Assembly (NCBI GenBank): GCA_949130495.1
Contig: OX422220.1
Location: 122,511,810-122,575,809 of the forward strand
DNA: 64,000 nt
Direction: 5' to 3'
Source of the DNA: Sambucus nigra
Lineage: Eukaryota > Streptophyta > Magnoliopsida > Dipsacales > Adoxaceae
Position numbers and translations under genes: made by a program. A model generated the notes under the pieces. That model worked only from the letters and a program-made list of their open reading frames with translations. It ran no database searches and had not been told where the DNA came from. Shown one piece after another: positions 12,364 to 23,691 of the stretch (within the stretch, counting starts at the first letter, position 1; each line of letters starts with the position of its first letter).

Positions 12364-13631
12364 ATCAGGTTCTAGTGTCCTTTAGAATCACTGTGGCTTA
12401 TTATGCTTCCAGCGTAGCTTTCTTTTTATATAAAGCCCAATGTTTATGATTGTTGATTTCGTTGGTGAGATTTCGTTATCCTACTATAATGTATAAGATA
12501 GTGAATCTTATTTGCATTCGGGTGTGTTCGTGTGCCGAACAATGCAGTATATCTGGCGAGGATAGTTGGGCGGACAACAGGAGGCAAAGCTCAGTTGAGG
12601 TTATTGGGTATATTAAATAATGATGACCGTAGTTGAGGTCACCACTATTATGGCACGGAAGGCCAGGACGGTAAATACGGCTAAGGCACAACATATGACT
12701 TCCAGGTACCACTATAGTAGAAAGTTGGCTCAAATTAGACTCACCCAGCAAGGTTGAATTAGGAGAGAGTCAGACAAAACATTGAAGAGAACTAGCAGTG
12801 GAAATTCTAGAAATGCGGAGATGGCGTGTGTTTGCCAACGAAGGAAAAATATCCAAAGGCTTGGGCATAGGTTGGAGTGCGGCTAACCGGAGTGAAATTT
12901 GGGGTAAGAATTTTTCTTGTCTCATCAGAGCGAAGTATATAAGGTAGGATTCAATCACCATATTTATAAGTGGGATGTTGTGTCACTAGAACGATCTTAG
13001 CTATAGTCTAACTATAGGTTCCTTCATTAGATGTTCAGGATAAAGTGCGAACGTTGTTATGAACTCATACCAGAGGGCTAGATAGAGGTCCCTTTATGAA
13101 AGGAAATTTAATTATTTAGATAATATTGCACCGGATGAAGTAGGTACAATGGCGAAGAGGATTTTAGAGTGGGAAATTAACTCACAAAAAGAGTTGCTAG
13201 AACTTATAGGGAATTCTTCTTGGACGGGAAATGTAGATGGTAACAATGTCTCATTTTGTCAACATGGATGTTAACACTTAATTGTGCGGGAAGCTTTAAG
13301 AATCCAAGAATTTAGTCAGAGAGTAAGACTCAGGAAATGGTGTTAGTGAAGCACAACAAGGGGGAGACCCATCAGGGAACCCATTTAAACGTTTGGATAG
13401 TTGAATTTTTACCAAGCAATGGTGAATTCAGTAAGGGCTATTGAATCTAGTAACATGTTCCTTAGGGACATCAAAGCTAAGGGAACAATGGAGGTAGACC
13501 TCAGAGTCGAGACTGCCAAATTCCAATGAAGTACAACCCTAACATAGTCAGTATGACCGAAGATAAGTGAAGTATGGGTAGAGGTATTTTGTGGGAGTGA
13601 AAACCCATGCATTAAATTTTCTCAAAGCGAG
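12364..13631 (+). other. residual interior of element B, non-coding
   Basis: Leader-like sequence follows the PBS. No gag, protease or RT motif is recognisable in any frame; open frames of up to 91 codons (12476-12751, 12770-12961) have no similarity I recognise. Confidence 0.6.
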
Positions 13632-14250
13632 TAATGCTATTAAACACTTGTTATATTTTTAAACTGTTTTCACCTCGGGCTCTGACCCATTTTCTTCCAA
13701 ATCTATTTTTCTTGTAAAACCTTTTAGGTGCCCAGCCACAGGGACGCCAAGCATAGGAGTTTCATTTCATTGACGTGTTGTAGCTGCTGTGGAAGTTACA
13801 GAATCTTGGTATTAGACGCCTACACATTATGCATTTGATTATATTCAGGGTTGCTCATTTGTTAGGGCATGTCGCCCATTTCCATTTAGAGATAGTATTC
13901 TCAGACTTGCAGTTTTAATTAAGTTTTGGATTCATCTATTTATTCAAACTTTGTATTGAGATTTATTCAGTATTTGGATTATTCAAGAGTGTTACTCCTG
14001 ACTCATTTTATTTATTCCATTATTATTCTGTTGTGATTGTGATGTGGATGTGGTACGGTTAGCTTATAATTAATTGGTTGCATGTTAATCTAATTTAATA
14101 AAATTTGGCACTTCACTATTTTAAATATTAGGTGGTTAGTAATTAATTAAGTGTTTTCGACAGTGATGCTATGAACTGAACCAACGTGACATTTTGTAAT
14201 GATTTAAATAAAGGAGTAGCTACCCGGTATTTAATTAGTCGGGTGTCACA
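13632..14250 (+). repeat. truncated 3' LTR of element B
   Basis: It corresponds to the final 620 bp of the 5' LTR and ends in the TAATG duplication. The preceding 1.3 kb is not LTR, so the missing part was lost by deletion rather than interrupted by a further insertion. Confidence 0.85.
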
Positions 14251-14255
14251 TAATG

Positions 14256-15870
14256 CCTCTAGATTCTTAGGGAAAAGGTAACTGCTGCTAATTCCAAATC
14301 ATGAGTTGGGTAATTACCCTCATGTGTCTTCAACTTTAAAGAGGTGTAAGCTATAGCCCTATCTTCTTGCATGAAGCCTCCGCCTAAACCTTGAAGTGAT
14401 GCATCTGTAAATACCATATACTCAATGTCTCCCCTAGGCATTGCAATAACTAGGGTGGTTGTGAGCCTCTCTTTGAGATACTCAAACTTTCGATAACAAT
14501 TGGCATCCCAAATAAATTATATCCCTTTTCGGATTAGGTTAGTCAATGGACTTGCAATTTTTGAAAAACCCTAAATCAACCAATGATAATTATCCTCCAA
14601 ACCCAAAAAGTTCCTAACCTTTGACGGTGTTGTGGGTTGTCCCTACTCCATCACCGCGGATAGCTTGATCAGATCAATGGAAATCCCGTCCTCTGACACG
14701 ATTTTACCTAAGAATTACACATCATTGAGCCCAAAATCATATTTGGAGAGATTAGAATACAACTTTTTCTCCTCAACGCATATGTCACCAATATCAAATG
14801 ATGTGTATGCGCCTCCTCTAAGCGTGAGTATATCAAAATGTTTTCAATAAATATAATGATGAACTCACCCAAATACTGGTGAAATACACGATTCATAAGA
14901 TCCATAAAGATGGCAGGCGAATTGGTCATTTGTAATGGCATGACCCGAAACTCGTAAGACCTATAACGAGTGAGAAAAGATGACTTTGGAGCATCCTCCT
15001 CCCTAATCCCCACTGGTGATATCCAATGCGCATATGGATATTTGAAAATAATGATGTGCCCCCCCTCAATTGTTCAAATAATTCATTGATGTGGGGGCGA
15101 CATATTGTTATTTCGTATTGTGACTTTATTCAACTCGCAATTATTATCACACAATCAAAGTGTCCTATCCTTATTTTTCATGAAAAATACCGGAGCTCCC
15201 CATGGAACTGGGCTGCTTTGAATGAACCCTGCCTCAGAAGCTGTTGTATTTGATCCCGTAACTCTCACATTTCCATGAGAGCCGTACGATAATGTGCTCT
15301 CAAAATGGGTCGAGCTCTAAGGCTAAGTCAATACAAAAAACATATCTCTCACCAGTGGAAACTCTTGTAACTCCTCAAACACGTTCAAAAACTCTTGGAC
15401 CACTAGGACAAAATCTAGAGGTATCACAACATCGTCACAAATAGTGACGTCGATATAGCACAAATGAGTTCTGGAATCCCCCTCAAGTCTAGGCATGGCA
15501 ATGAGAAACATCTCCTACTCTGCAATGGTGAACATAATTTCCATTCCTCTACAATCAATTTAGTCATGGGAAGTTACCAACCAATATATCCCAAATATAA
15601 CATCGTACGTACCCATATATAACAATAAGAATCCGGTGACCAAACATAGACTATCGATCTCTACAACAATGCCTCTATAAATTTGGCATAATCTATTTCC
15701 CCCACCTCCTAAAGTGTCTACATGCATAATAATTTTAGAAGCTATATATATTATGTGTGATGTAACAACTAATCTAAACCAATCAAAGGAGTGTGAAGCT
15801 CTTGTATTAAAAAATCACTCGAGCATAACAACCATAAACATAAAACATACCCTCTATAGCACATGGCTGC
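14256..15870 (-). pseudogene. element A pol, 5' part: RNase H start, RT and protease linker (broken)
   Basis: From high to low coordinates the minus strand reads: protease-RT linker (15511-15323, with AMPRLEGDSRTHLCYI and VIPLDFVLVV); an RT segment (15013-14708) with REEDAPKSSFLTRY, YEFRVMPL and NRVFHQYL, in which the catalytic YXDD-type box reads FIENILIYSR instead of FIDDILVYS; then RNase H (14441-14259) with [11 protein letters not shown] and [14 protein letters not shown]. Loss of both RT aspartates and many stops make it non-functional. The RNase H continues at 9334 after removal of element B. Confidence 0.85.
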
Positions 15871-17179
15871 AATGGTAAGTCTTACTGGTAAATGTTAAAC
15901 ACATTTACTTTATGAAGATGAGGGTATACCTATGCCTAATCTCTAGGAGGGTGCAACACTACCCTCATTAGTAAATGTTAAACACACTTCCTAACGTTAT
16001 GTGTAGACCTGCTAGCCCTATCCTCACTGGCTCAGTTGGTCCTGATGCATAAACCCAGATGCCCAAACTTACCCCGTCTTGAGTGTCCCTAACCCTGTCC
16101 TCCCTGTTGGCGATGGTCATCACCTATGAATCTCTTAGGGTGTCCTCCCCCTGTGTTGGTACTCTATGTAGTTATCTAGGTCCTCCCTACCCTCGGGAAG
16201 ACTCCCCACCCTCTGATACCTTGAGCCTTTGGCCAAATCATAAAATCTCTTTATTGGGATCCTTATCTCTCTCTCAAAAACTCATGGAAATCATAATAAT
16301 GTAGAAAATAAAAATCTTCGATCTTGACATATGTGCTAAATGGTGGATTTCCCAGCAGGATCCACTTCATCTTCCAATTCAGATATTTTACAAACTAGTC
16401 CATCTTCAAATCATCAGATCTCTCCACTTTTGGGGAAAAATGTATAACACGAGTGAAGACATGTCCATACTCAATAATGGTCCTACCCTCTTGCTTGAGC
16501 CATCAAATTATTCCTTAAACTTCCTCTATGACAAATATGGAAAGTACTTTCCCTCAAAACTTGACCCAAAACTTTGATAGAGTCATCTCCCACCAACCTA
16601 AAGCTTGACAAATTATGTTGCTGGAAATTTGTACACTCAACCAACATCAAATGTTTCTCAAATGTCACACCTCAACTGAAGCGTCCCTATGGGATTAGAG
16701 TATCCCATAAACTCTTGAGGGTATTCTTTCCCAAAGGCATTCCTAGCACGCTCCCATTCAGAGCTAGTATCTCAAGAAGCATGGACAGGTGCGGCTATGG
16801 ACAGTGACTGCTGCTACTACCGCTACTCCTAGATTACTATCATCATCACTGCAAGTGACCTCATCTATATTAGCGGCTAAATAAATCGGCGCCAAACATA
16901 GTTCTTGCCCTTGTGGTGTGGCAGATGGTTTCTGTTATAGCGACTGAGGTACATCGACCTCCGACTCAACACTCCCTATAGATCTCTGTCGACCCTAATA
17001 TTTTTGAAAGTTAACAATCTGAAAGATAATAATCCAAAATGAATTAATAATTCGAAAATAATTATAGTACAAATGTTAAATGAACGTCTCTAATGTATCA
17101 ACAAATGAAAATGTCTAAGTAGCGATGAACGCACCCATGACCCTTAGGATACTAGAACCTGGAATGAAATGATAGAAAA
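15871..17179 (-). pseudogene. element A gag remnant and leader (broken)
   Basis: A weak gag-like segment is visible at 16668-16483 (FRLVGDDSIKV, comparable with the FKLVGSALQWW block of element J gag) with frameshifts on both sides. The remainder is too decayed to assign. The PBS next to the LTR at 17180 is not intact: where related elements have GCTCTGATACCA (plus strand) there is GGAATGAAATGATAG. Confidence 0.5.
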
Positions 17180-18748
17180 TGTGACACCATGTAATATTTA
17201 AAATAGATTGATCAATTCTAAATTAAACTATAAATGAGTGTAAAGAAATAAGCACCACTCTAAGCATGAAAGAAAATAAATCAAATGAAATCAAAACAGA
17301 ATATCCATAATAAAATATATTCTAGAACTTTGATACCATCCACATGAGTCAAAATATAATTTTCTAAAAGATCTAACTAAAGAATATGTAAAAATGTATG
17401 AAAACAAATATGTATCCCTCTGTAATATAATGGAAACCAAATGAACTGATAGAACTAACACACGTGATAGTGAAACCTACATCCTAAAATATATCTGCAA
17501 TAAAAGGATGAAGGATAACATCCCTATTGATCAACGTTATGGAACGAGAGACCTTGAGCTTGAAATGTTAAATTTACAACGTTAACAAAAAGTTTAAAGA
17601 GAATTAAAGTATAACAAAATTTGGAACAAATCATAACTATGCATTTGCCTCTAGTATTTTAACATCTTTTAGATTTAGCCCACCCTGTTATCCTAATATC
17701 ATAACATCTAAAGTTCTAAACTCCCAAGTGATCCCATGTTTTAAATGTTAATATACACATAGGAAAAGTAAAAATTGAATTAGAGATAATGCTAGACTAA
17801 TCAATGTCAAGTGTTATAAAGAAATTAAGATAATGTTAGAGTTTAAGGATCACATAAATAAGCCAAACAACAAAGGCCTGTCTCTAATGCCTTTAGGAAT
17901 CACTCGCTTATACTAACTATGGTCTTAGGTCATCCGAAACCTACGACCTCATCAAGGCAAGGAATAAATCACCTCATTTACCCATCAATAATATAGCCTA
18001 CCATATGGAAGACTGTATAAAGGAAATATCCCCACAATCCATATCAGACATGGGTACCTAAACGTGTGACCCGGGGGTAAAAATTGACTAAAGTTATCTC
18101 GTCTACTCCCCAAGATACCATAGCAGACCGAGTCGTATCTTCACCTTTTAAAATGGAATCCCACTTAGTACGTTCCCCATGAGTACTCACATATGGTATG
18201 AATTATATAAAAAAAAAACAAATAGTATTCATCTCAACCACAAAATTCATGTCCCATCTAGAATTTTCCACGTTATTTCCATTTAAAAGAAAAAAAAAAT
18301 ATATCCATTATTTTAAATTTAAGTCATCAAATTCATACTATAAACCAAGTCATGCTTATAAATTTAGGTCAGAAGTTATCCCAAAGCAAACCCTTAAATA
18401 CAAACTTCTCAGAAAATTAAGAGAAATTACTAAAATACCTGATGGCAGCAGTCGATCGCTGGAACATTATGGGTTGACCGTGTGCTTTTGTGTTTTGAAA
18501 AACTCCCCCTTCGAGGGTTATCTTCTCAAACCTCGATAAAAGACTACAATAATTCATAGATGATTCACATAACATATAAATAATGTATCCACATGCAAAA
18601 TGTAATTGGAACATAATTATATCATCAAACTCCTAATTAAATTTCAAGAACCTAAATAAAACCTATTTTCTCCCTTAAGAACCCTAGCATTCTAATTCGT
18701 AATAAATTGATTTTAATTATCTTCAAACTAAGCATAAGATCCTAGGGT
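17180..18748 (-). repeat. 5' LTR of element A (truncated)
   Basis: It starts TGTGACACCATGTAATATTT and follows LTR 6045-7542 block for block up to CCTAGGGTA at about 18748, where similarity stops. The segment equivalent to 7000-7542 is absent, so the element's 5' end has been lost and no TSD can be read. It carries the diverged motif pair GTCGATCGCTGG / GGGTTGACCGTG at 18449-18478. Confidence 0.8.
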
Positions 18749-20290
18749 ATCATATCCCTATTCGGTCTCTGATTGACGGGTTTCTCTATCTTTGGCGGTA
18801 ACCCATTATACGTTAAATTCACTCTCATTGACTTTGTGGATTTTCCCGTTGTCTAAGTGTAACTCTTTTTCATAGAGGATTTCCATTTCGGGAGGTCGGG
18901 ATATCTTTGTTTAGTCCCACCATGTCTCGAGGAGACCGTGATAGGTGAAGTACTTTCCTTGTATATGGAAGTGTCCATTCCACCCTTGATGGTTTTTTTC
19001 AGGTTACTAGTTATGGCCTTGATGTTGGGGTGTACCCAAGGTCGGCTCCTCCCTTATATTCTATGGTAGCAACAACTTCGAGGGTTCCGTGCTAATTTTT
19101 TTTAGTCTGACGCCAGGCATATATCCCATCTTTTGGATGATTTGGGTGTCTATATTTTGAATAAACGTCTCCTCCTTTTTCATATGGTAGATTGGGATGA
19201 CTCTGAATGAGATGAGGCATATATCGTTTCTGTTGTGATGGGTGTCTAGGCGAGGGATAGTGCTAGTATTAGCTCTAGTGGATTAACCATCATACCCCTA
19301 AATAGTGATTACCTTGATGAAGATGACCTTCTTGTGATGTCATGAGTGAAATGCCCCCATGGGGTATATCCATGCCCTCCTAAGTAAGAGGTTGAAACTC
19401 GCTAAAACGTCGAGTTATTGAAACTTGACATTGAATTTGATAAGCCCCATTATGGGCGTGAGAGTGATGGACTTGAGGACCTATCGATGAGCATTATTGT
19501 AGGACCATATGGACATTTAAGATGATGCAAATTATGAGGTGGTGTATCCCAGACCAGTAGAAGTGAAAGGGGGTATACGTTGATGGTGGAACCATTTTCC
19601 ACTAGTACCAGGGGTACAATATATCCATGAGCATCCATGGAAATGCGTAATTTAAATTGGATATTGTGACCTTGTATGGTAAAGTATTTGTTAGAGAAGA
19701 TGATGTGTTATAGAATGGTAAAGGAATCGATGGTCGTTGACATCACGGACAAGGTTAAATGCATGGCCATAGAAACTAAGGATAACATATGGACAAGGGA
19801 GGCCGAGTGTTACTGAGATGTAGCTAGAAACTCCCAAATGGTGATGTTAAATGTGTTTTGCTAATTTTCTACCATACTTTATCATTTCCCAGAGGAGGGG
19901 GTATGGTGGTTATTCTGGGGACCTCCCACTTTATCAGCAGGGTCTGATGGAGTGGAGTGTCGACATGACCTAGTGAGGAAATCAACCTTCGAGTCTGGAG
20001 TGAGAACATGTTTTGTCTGAGTTTATTGTTCAATTATTTCTAAGAGGAGTATGATATTCGCTCAGGATGCAGTGCCAGAGGATGCAGGTGTTGTCTTTGG
20101 ATCCACTATCTTTCAAGAAGATAAGATTAGTGGATCTAGGGAACCTTTTTAATTCCACCTTAAGCAGTGGGAGGTTTCCATTTTCTTCTATATTCATCCA
20201 CCATTGTTAAAGCTTCCTTTGAGGTGGGAAACCATATTCATAGCTTAAGGACTCTATTTTTCATATAATTGGTCTTGTAGCTAGAGTTTG
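18749..20290 (-). pseudogene. old Gypsy relic (protease/RT linker), minus strand
   Basis: Minus-strand frames show VLVENGSTINVYPLSLLL (19638-19540), resembling the VLIDNGSALNVCPL protease block of Tat-like Gypsy elements with Asp replaced by Glu. Further down, near 19050, SRPWVHPNIKAITSNLKK resembles the GRPWIHXAGAVPSTLHQ block between protease and RT. Both lie in the right order on the same strand. No LTR was found and frames are heavily broken. Confidence is limited because only short blocks match. Confidence 0.5.
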
Positions 20291-21959
20291 TTAGATTATA
20301 ATGCATATATGATTTAAGAACGTAATTTTTATGGTTTTGTAAAAAAAAAAAGAAGATGATTTATGAAAGATTCCAAGAGCTTTGAGAAAAATGATATATT
20401 TCAAAAAATCTTGATATCTAAACATTTTGTGGAATAAAATGTTTGAAATAATATTTCTCTTGTTGAAAATATATTATGAACAAATGTCTCAAGGTATTCT
20501 TGTGAAAATTTGGATTCTTGTATGAATCGAAAGTTATTCAAGTTTTGAAGAAACAAAAATGTCTTTTATCTTGAAAAGCATGTTTATGCACATATTGTAA
20601 AATTTCTAGAATGAATGATATGTTAGACCCCTTTAATAGGATTTTTGGACTTAAAATCCTTCTTCTCAAGTAAATAAACTTGTAGTATTTTTATGATGAA
20701 CATATAAATAAGTTTAATAAAGGTTTTTATGGGTTTAAACATGAACTAAAGAAAATAGAAATTTGAGACCTTAAGGTGTGTTAAAAGGTGTGTAAAATGT
20801 TATAAATGGAAATTGAAGAGTACATGTGGAAATAAACGAAAAAATGGTGTTTTTTCTGACGTAGTCTCCAAGTGGCAATAAGGGGTATTCTTCGTAAAGA
20901 AAGTAATGAAATAAAGATATTTTCTACTTGAGATATATGTTACTCTAAAGTGTTAAATAAGTGATAATGAGTTAAAAAAATATTTAAAAAGTTAGTGTAT
21001 ATAATTTAATATTTTTTTGTGGAAATAACACAATTATGAAAATGGAGTAAATGACAAGTTTTGAAACAAATGGTTATAATGGTAATTTTACATAAGAGGA
21101 ACATTTTTTTGAAATAAAAATGTTGTAAAGGTGTTACACAAAATGGTCCAGAATGAAAGTGATTTTTGGGATAAAATCAATGAATGTTTATAAAGGATGA
21201 GAAATGACAATTTTACGATGTAACACAAGTTGGGGTGAGACCCTGAGATTTGACTTTGGTTAGTAAATAAAAGTGTGATAATGTGGATAGCTAAAAAATA
21301 TTAAAACGCAATAATATGGGCTCGGATGACACCGAAAACAATTAAGAAGGTCTCGGAGCCCTGAGGTGAAATACCCAAAAGCACTAACCAAAGCTTATGG
21401 TAGAAAGCCGATGGTGTGGAGCTCGTTAAACTATGCAGAATTTGACAGATTTAGAGAAAAGATAATGAAAATGTGGAATATACCAAGAAATGGGTTGTGT
21501 GGTGAATACAAGAAAAGAAAACCTAACTTGAATGAAATTAATAAATGGTCCGATAAAGAATAATGTGCACAAGTGATGCAAGAAAATTGATTAATGTCCA
21601 TGATGTGAAAGGAATGGTAAAGTGAAGTGACTAATTGAGCGATTAAGCAACCTAAATAGGTTTAACCCATAATTAACACAAGAGTATGTTTATGAAAGGA
21701 TTTCAAAGATAAATAAGAATTTTCTAACAGGGTGCTTGCGTGTGTTGAAAGGTGATTTCCGATGGAAATACAAAGGTAAGCTTGGTATGAGCAAATGGGT
21801 AATTTCATGATAGAAATATTTTTTCGAAAACAAAGGGTATTTGTTTACAGTATCTAACCGGTGTGTTATGTCAAGTAAGATGGGGTTCTTTATAATATTT
21901 AGGCAAATTAATCGGAATTAGTAATGTTTTTATAATAAAAATGATTTCATGCTTTAAAG
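20291..21959. other. AT-rich non-coding sequence
   Basis: Nothing recognisable. A 65-codon plus-strand frame at 21366-21563 is lysine-rich and has no family resemblance I can name. TAAAG at 21955-21959 is the left target duplication of solo LTR C. Confidence 0.55.
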
Positions 21960-23691
21960 TGTGATACCCCTCCCATTTAAATATCCGGTGATCAACCCTT
22001 TATCTTATTAAACATGATTTTCATTTTGTTCACTCTTTGCACTACTGTCAAAATTTTATTAATTACTAATGACCTACTAGTTAATTGAGTCAGTTTCAAA
22101 TTTTATCTTTTCATTTCACACTTAACAATATAGAAAAACTTAATTAAACCATTCACGCACTAATATTGTTCAAATCATCATAGAATATGAATGAATAAAT
22201 AAATATCATATCGAATAAACTATTGGTTCAAAATTCAAATCCAAATAACAAGTCTAACATCTAAATAAATAAAACTCATACAAGCCGAAATAACAAAATG
22301 AATAAGTACTGTGCGGGCAACACACCCAAAGAGAAATATTGGAATCATGAAATCCTAAACTAGAATGAATCGATCGAGGCATCTACTCCAATCCCTGCAT
22401 GCATCCACACATGCTGCAGCATTACATCCGTGGAATGGATCTTTAAGCCTGGCATCCCTATGGCTGGACACCTAAAAATATTTTTAAGAAAAGATAAAAT
22501 TTTTCAAACGGGCTAGATACCAATTATTTAAAAATCTTTAGCAAGCATTTTATTGTAATAAATTAAATGCGTAGTATATAGTGTTCATAATTTGTTTCAC
22601 GGTTGCACTTTCTTGAAAACATCCTCACTCCTCTTCGACAGTGTGCACCTATCGCATTAATTTATTCTATCTAGTCATTACTAGGTCAAACTAGACATAA
22701 TAGCTACTTACACTAGCCCGATAACCGCCCCATTGTAAGTTAAACACACTATCATAATTAGTATAATACATATAACTGTCGTCTATATGAATATACTAAA
22801 TATCACATCCATGCTGTAAATAGATAGTCACATATCATCTATAGATATATACACATATCTCTCACTACACATATATATACATCGCATCCTCATATCTTGG
22901 AACAATTAGATTCATCTCTCATACTTCCTATCGGGTGCCAAGAACATCTCGAGTCACCTTTTGTCACCGGGTCAAAATCTCACCATCGATCCCAAATCAT
23001 AAAGAAATAATGGAGGCAGTTATAAATACATAGGCCTTAGTATTTCTATACACCTTCCTTAAAGACCTGTGTGACGCCCCCCTCTCATCTCGGTAGGTGC
23101 CACTCGAGCACTATAACCTGGAGAAAAATCCAAAACCAACTAGAATCTCCAGGATGGGACTGCCCACTGTGCGTAACCTCCTGCCGTAACCTCCTGGATG
23201 GCATCCTCAAGTAACAAATAAATAAACACAATTTGCATTTAACTCACATGAATACATCTATATATATAATTCACACAGTCATATATATTCCAAGTGTTAT
23301 TAAGTCTGTTCGTAATTTCTAAGTCCCACACTAAATAGATACACCCGCCATTTATTATTAACTATAGGATTATATATTTCTCCTCTTATATACTCAAATA
23401 GGTTCCTATTAGTCTTACAAGGGTCCCTGCAAATTTTGGTTGCCAATCGGGGAAGATTTATCACTCATTACAACTTTAAGGGTATTTTAGATCGCACCTA
23501 TAGATAAAATGAAGGTATGAAGATGATGATTGAAGATGAAATGGTGATCACATCAAACACATAAAAGGCAAAGGTTTTTAAAGTGGTTCAGCTGTAACGA
23601 AAAGCCTATGTCCACTTTTATTTTATTCCCAGGTCTTTATAATAGCACAACATGGTGTAGAGAGAGAGAGAGAGGTGTGTAGAGAATTGCT

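Larger units (their letters stand above)
9335..14250 (+). mobile_element. element B: internally deleted long-LTR Gypsy element, TSD TAATG
   Basis: It is flanked by TAATG at 9330-9334 and 14251-14255. It starts TGTGATACCCG and ends GGGTGTCACA. The left LTR is full length (9335-12349) and is followed at once by a PBS, while the right LTR is represented only by its last 619 bp (13632-14250, matching 11730-12349 at roughly 95% by eye). The remaining 1.3 kb of interior has no gag or pol. The partial right LTR implies a large deletion that removed the coding region together with the first 2.4 kb of that LTR. The insertion interrupts RNase H of element A, so B is younger than A. Confidence 0.9.
6045..18748 (-). 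mobile_element. element A: decayed Ty3/Gypsy retrotransposon (chromovirus-like), minus strand
   Basis: Two related LTRs (6045-7542 and 17180-18748) bracket a pol region in minus orientation: integrase at about 7560-9000, RNase H split across 9334/14256, RT near 14700-15010, then protease linker and gag remnants. The LTRs match over long blocks (for example 6101-6430 with 17872-18210) but are clearly diverged, and the 5' LTR breaks off near 18748. Element B sits inside the RNase H region. All domains carry stops and frameshifts. Translations resemble those of Tekay element J at 47-52 kb, so the same broad clade is likely, though its LTRs are only about half as long. Confidence 0.85.

Noticed and set aside
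18198..18539. 113-codon plus-strand ORF
   Set aside because: Lies within the 5' LTR of element A with a poly-A start; no counterpart stays open in LTR 6045-7542.
19450..19638. Host gene on the minus strand
   Set aside because: Resembles the protease block of Gypsy polyproteins and is followed by the RPWIH-like linker; better read as a retroelement relic.
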